Virus record (IMG/VR): IMGVR_UViG_3300034072_000578
Span: 44,413 to 108,412 of that record
DNA from: a virus
DNA length: 64,000 nt
Reading direction: 5' to 3' (one strand)
The position numbers and the translations under genes were made by a program. The notes under the pieces are model-generated. The model was not told the origin of the DNA, did no database searches, and worked only from the letters and a program-made list of their open reading frames with translations. Positions 62,196-64,000 of the stretch are shown piece by piece; position 1 is the first letter of the stretch; each line of letters opens with the position of its first letter.

Positions 62196-63152
62196 TTAAA
62201 TCTCTCTAATGTCGTTTACTGATACGTTCGGAAGACCATCGCCGTTAAGGATGGCTTTTAGGTTCGACTTCATGATGTTGTCGTGATACTCGATTAAGGT
62301 TTTGTCCTTAACGATGGTTTCATTACGCCAACCACCATGCGCAATCTTGGTCTGTAGAGGACGGTCGATTACGACGTAGCGAACCTTATATTCGGGCGGA
62401 AGCAACTTAGCTGCCTTAACCCTGTCCGCTGTCTTAACATGCGTGGCGTCAAGCACAACCGGTAGTCCCAACCTTAGTCTTTCTTTTGCTAGCTGGTGCA
62501 TAGCTTCGAAGACTCTTTCATTCTGCGATTGGTCCCTCATGTCGCCTGTTAGGGTTTCTCTTAGGACATCGCTTGAGATTACCATCTGCCCAAATGCTGG
62601 TAGAGCATTAATGAACTTGTTTAGGTAAGTGGTCTTACCCGCACCTGATGGGCCTACTAGGATGGTTAGTGGATGCTCAACTTCTGGATGGAAGTTATAC
62701 TGGTCTAGGAAAGTTTCTTTTGCGTCGCACTGTAGGACAAATAGCCCTTCCTTGCGCCACATATCGACAACCGACTGCCGGTCATCAAAGACCAACCAAG
62801 GCTCTCTGCCGTCCGCTCGCATCTGGTCGAGCATTTCACGCTTTACAACGTAATCGGCTCTCATATCGCCTGCTGGACGCATATACAGCTTGTCATACTT
62901 GACACCGTATTTAGCCATCCACTCTTCGGTATCTTTACGCTCGTTTTCGGAGCGACCGGAGCTTAGAACGATGTCGAAAGCTTTTGAGTGGGCTAGTAGA
63001 CCATTTAGGAATATGGTCTGTTCGATTGGCAGGTCATCTTTGCAACCTGCTAGAAACTTTTCCCAATTCTTAGGGAAGCTATTAACGTAGTGTAGACGAT
63101 GGTTTAAATCTGCTAACGTGCCGTCAATGTCGAAAATGATTGTTTTCTTCAC
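62196..63152 (-). CDS. Polynucleotide phosphatase-kinase (Pnkp type)
   Basis: 318 residues. HAD phosphatase motif FDIDGTLAD at 7-15 with VFDDRQS later. A P-loop kinase follows with GPSGAGKTT at 167-175 and DATH. It removes 3' phosphates and adds 5' phosphates, preparing cut RNA or DNA for ligation. The order, phosphatase first and kinase second, is the reverse of T4 Pnkp. With the two RNA ligases it completes an RNA repair set. Confidence 0.88.
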   Translation of the reverse strand: MKKTIIFDIDGTLADLNHRLHYVNSFPKNWEKFLAGCKDDLPIEQTIFLNGLLAHSKAFDIVLSSGRSENERKDTEEWMAKYGVKYDKLYMRPAGDMRADYVVKREMLDQMRADGREPWLVFDDRQSVVDMWRKEGLFVLQCDAKETFLDQYNFHPEVEHPLTILVGPSGAGKTTYLNKFINALPAFGQMVISSDVLRETLTGDMRDQSQNERVFEAMHQLAKERLRLGLPVVLDATHVKTADRVKAAKLLPPEYKVRYVVIDRPLQTKIAHGGWRNETIVKDKTLIEYHDNIMKSNLKAILNGDGLPNVSVNDIREI

Positions 63153-63322
63153 TTAAATACCTTTGATAAAATGTATGCCGAAATTGGGAACATCAATAGC
63201 GCCCAACCAACGCTAATGCTGACAAATGGGAGGAAATTAATTAGGAAGACGATAGCTACCGCCGCAAGCGTGATGAAGCTGGCTAGCATTATTGCCACGA
63301 AACCCTCTAGACCTTCAAACAT
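63149..63322 (-). CDS. Membrane protein, 57 aa
   Basis: ATG 63322 follows AGGACTAAT. An earlier ATG at 63334 is possible. Two hydrophobic helices. Overlaps Pnkp by four bases. Confidence 0.5.
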   Translation of the reverse strand: MFEGLEGFVAIMLASFITLAAVAIVFLINFLPFVSISVGWALLMFPISAYILSKVFK

Positions 63323-63323
63323 A

Positions 63324-63434
63324 TTAGTCCTCATCGTAATACCAGTGATTGTGTAGTAGTTCGCGGCGGACTTCCGCTAGCTCTTTCTTAAGCTGCTGTA
63401 ATCGTGCGAACAGGTATTTGAAGCGTTCGTTCAT
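63324..63434 (-). CDS. Small charged helical protein, 36 aa
   Basis: Lys/Arg/Glu/Leu helix (RLQQLKKELAEVRREL), probably coiled coil. It overlaps the gene upstream. Confidence 0.45.
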   Translation of the reverse strand: MNERFKYLFARLQQLKKELAEVRRELLHNHWYYDED

Positions 63435-63637
63435 TCGTCACCTACTGTAATGGTTACTGTGGTCGGCTCTTGACTTACTAGCTGGGTGCTTCCCCAATGG
63501 ATATAACCAGCAAAACCACCCACCATCACCACAACGTAAGCTATCGCAGTTAATTCCCACCCCGCATCAAGAAAGAAAATAAGTGGCATAACTATCAATA
63601 AAAGAACAACAGCGCCTATAATAATTGAACTAACCAT
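63431..63637 (-). CDS. Two-span membrane protein, 68 aa
   Basis: Hydrophobic helices at about 4-24 and 29-47, then a soluble tail with TTVTITVGDE. Overlaps on both sides. Confidence 0.5.
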   Translation of the reverse strand: MVSSIIIGAVVLLLIVMPLIFFLDAGWELTAIAYVVVMVGGFAGYIHWGSTQLVSQEPTTVTITVGDE

Positions 63638-64000
63638 AGGGAACCTCTATAACTCGAATGCCAGCTTTCTTTGATCGCTGGATCATGTCCTTTGTGCCAG
63701 AACCACCGGGAAACGCAATGACTAGTGTAGGTTTGTCTTCATCTAGCATCTGCTGGTTTCTTATTGGCCCTGCTCTGTTACCGTCTCTCTTCCAGTTAGC
63801 GGGCTTAGCTGATACGGTAATGCCTTTGGCTTCTGCCCATTGCCCCGCCAGCCTATCAGCGCCTCTTGCTGCACCATGGATGATACATTCTATTTCATAC
63901 TTCTTAGCGGCAGCGTCTAGAACTTTCTTTAGAAAAGCTGCTTGCTTGGCCGCTAGTAGTTTTGCAGCCTCGTATCCGCTATACGGTGGATCGAAGGGGA
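63630..64000 (-). CDS. SLOG/DUF2493-type protein (5' partial)
   Basis: The C-terminal 122 residues of a protein that continues past the right edge. IIHGAARGADRLAGQWA, PANWKRDGNRAGPIRNQ and VIAFPGGSGTKDM are the Rossmann-like nucleotide-binding blocks of the DUF2493/YspA-type SLOG family, related to DprA and LOG proteins. SLOG proteins bind or process nucleotide-derived ligands. In a phage with NAD salvage, a role in defence signalling is possible but unproven. Confidence 0.72.
   Translation of the reverse strand, partial: PFDPPYSGYEAAKLLAAKQAAFLKKVLDAAAKKYEIECIIHGAARGADRLAGQWAEAKGITVSAKPANWKRDGNRAGPIRNQQMLDEDKPTLVIAFPGGSGTKDMIQRSKKAGIRVIEVPYG

Noticed and set aside
1-64000. CRISPR arrays, insertion sequences, integrase or attachment sites
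   Set aside because: No regularly spaced repeats, transposase or integrase-like protein was seen.
1-64000. Structural genes (capsid, portal, terminase, tail)
   Set aside because: None recognised. The ADKI-type repeat in the gene at 4311 and the coiled-coil protein at 37328 are too weak to call.

Overview
This window is part of the genome of a large tailed bacteriophage (Caudoviricetes), most likely virulent. It has tightly packed genes with ATGA/TAATG overlaps, about thirty tRNA genes, a phage-type nucleotide metabolism and DNA repair set, seven free-standing HNH genes and many unrecognised small proteins. No capsid, tail or terminase gene is visible, so this is an early/middle-gene part of the genome. 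The host is inferred, not shown: several promoter-like sites carry a GANTC site of the YGAKTCG kind known from alphaproteobacterial CcrM/GcrA promoters, and one site matches the bacterial parS consensus at 15 of 16 positions.

Layout. (1) 1-15035, + strand: a tRNA region interrupted by small genes, a GH19-type endolysin, two HNH genes, an MT-A70-type methyltransferase, an HD-type small alarmone hydrolase, a PTH2-like gene and a G+C-rich VWA/TerB/TerC cassette. Many inter-tRNA spacers fold. A 225-nt RNA closed by a 16-bp helix lies at 5212-5436, and a roughly 880-nt gene-free structured RNA lies at 13188-14065 with its own promoter and an embedded tRNA-Lys(CTT)-like domain. (2) 15049-18857, + strand: small genes including a TOPRIM protein and an HNH gene. 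(3) 19213-22257, - strand: a DUF932-type gene and small genes. (4) 22258-26802: long gene-poor spacers with matching leftward promoters, the parS-like site, G+C-rich repeats and a 157-nt run without a single G on the + strand. (5) 26803-47000, - strand: many small unknown genes, two deaminases, an Ntn-hydrolase-like protein, five more tRNAs, a DnaQ-like exonuclease, an Rnl2-type RNA ligase, an AAA-type kinase, a HigA-like repressor, MazG-like, ThyX and NrdB. (6) 47420-64000, - strand: NrdA, RuvC-like, SbcC/SbcD (gp46/gp47), an Rnl1-type RNA ligase, NAMPT, NMNAT-Nudix, ATP-dependent DNA ligase, a phosphatase-kinase of the Pnkp type and a SLOG/DUF2493 protein.

How the parts fit. RNR, ThyX, the deaminases and MazG feed dNTP synthesis. 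SbcCD, the RuvC-like protein, DNA ligase and the exonuclease serve replication and recombination. NAMPT plus NMNAT-Nudix form a two-step NAD+ salvage route that can counter NAD-depleting defences. Pnkp with two RNA ligases can repair tRNAs cut by anticodon nucleases, which fits a phage carrying a near-complete tRNA set (isotypes for all 20 amino acids if the unusual Val-like gene works). Several tRNA genes are structurally odd: an 8-nt anticodon loop, a missing D-arm, an atypical T-loop, and a covarying 19-56 pair. The most notable unexplained material is the set of structured RNAs between the tRNAs.
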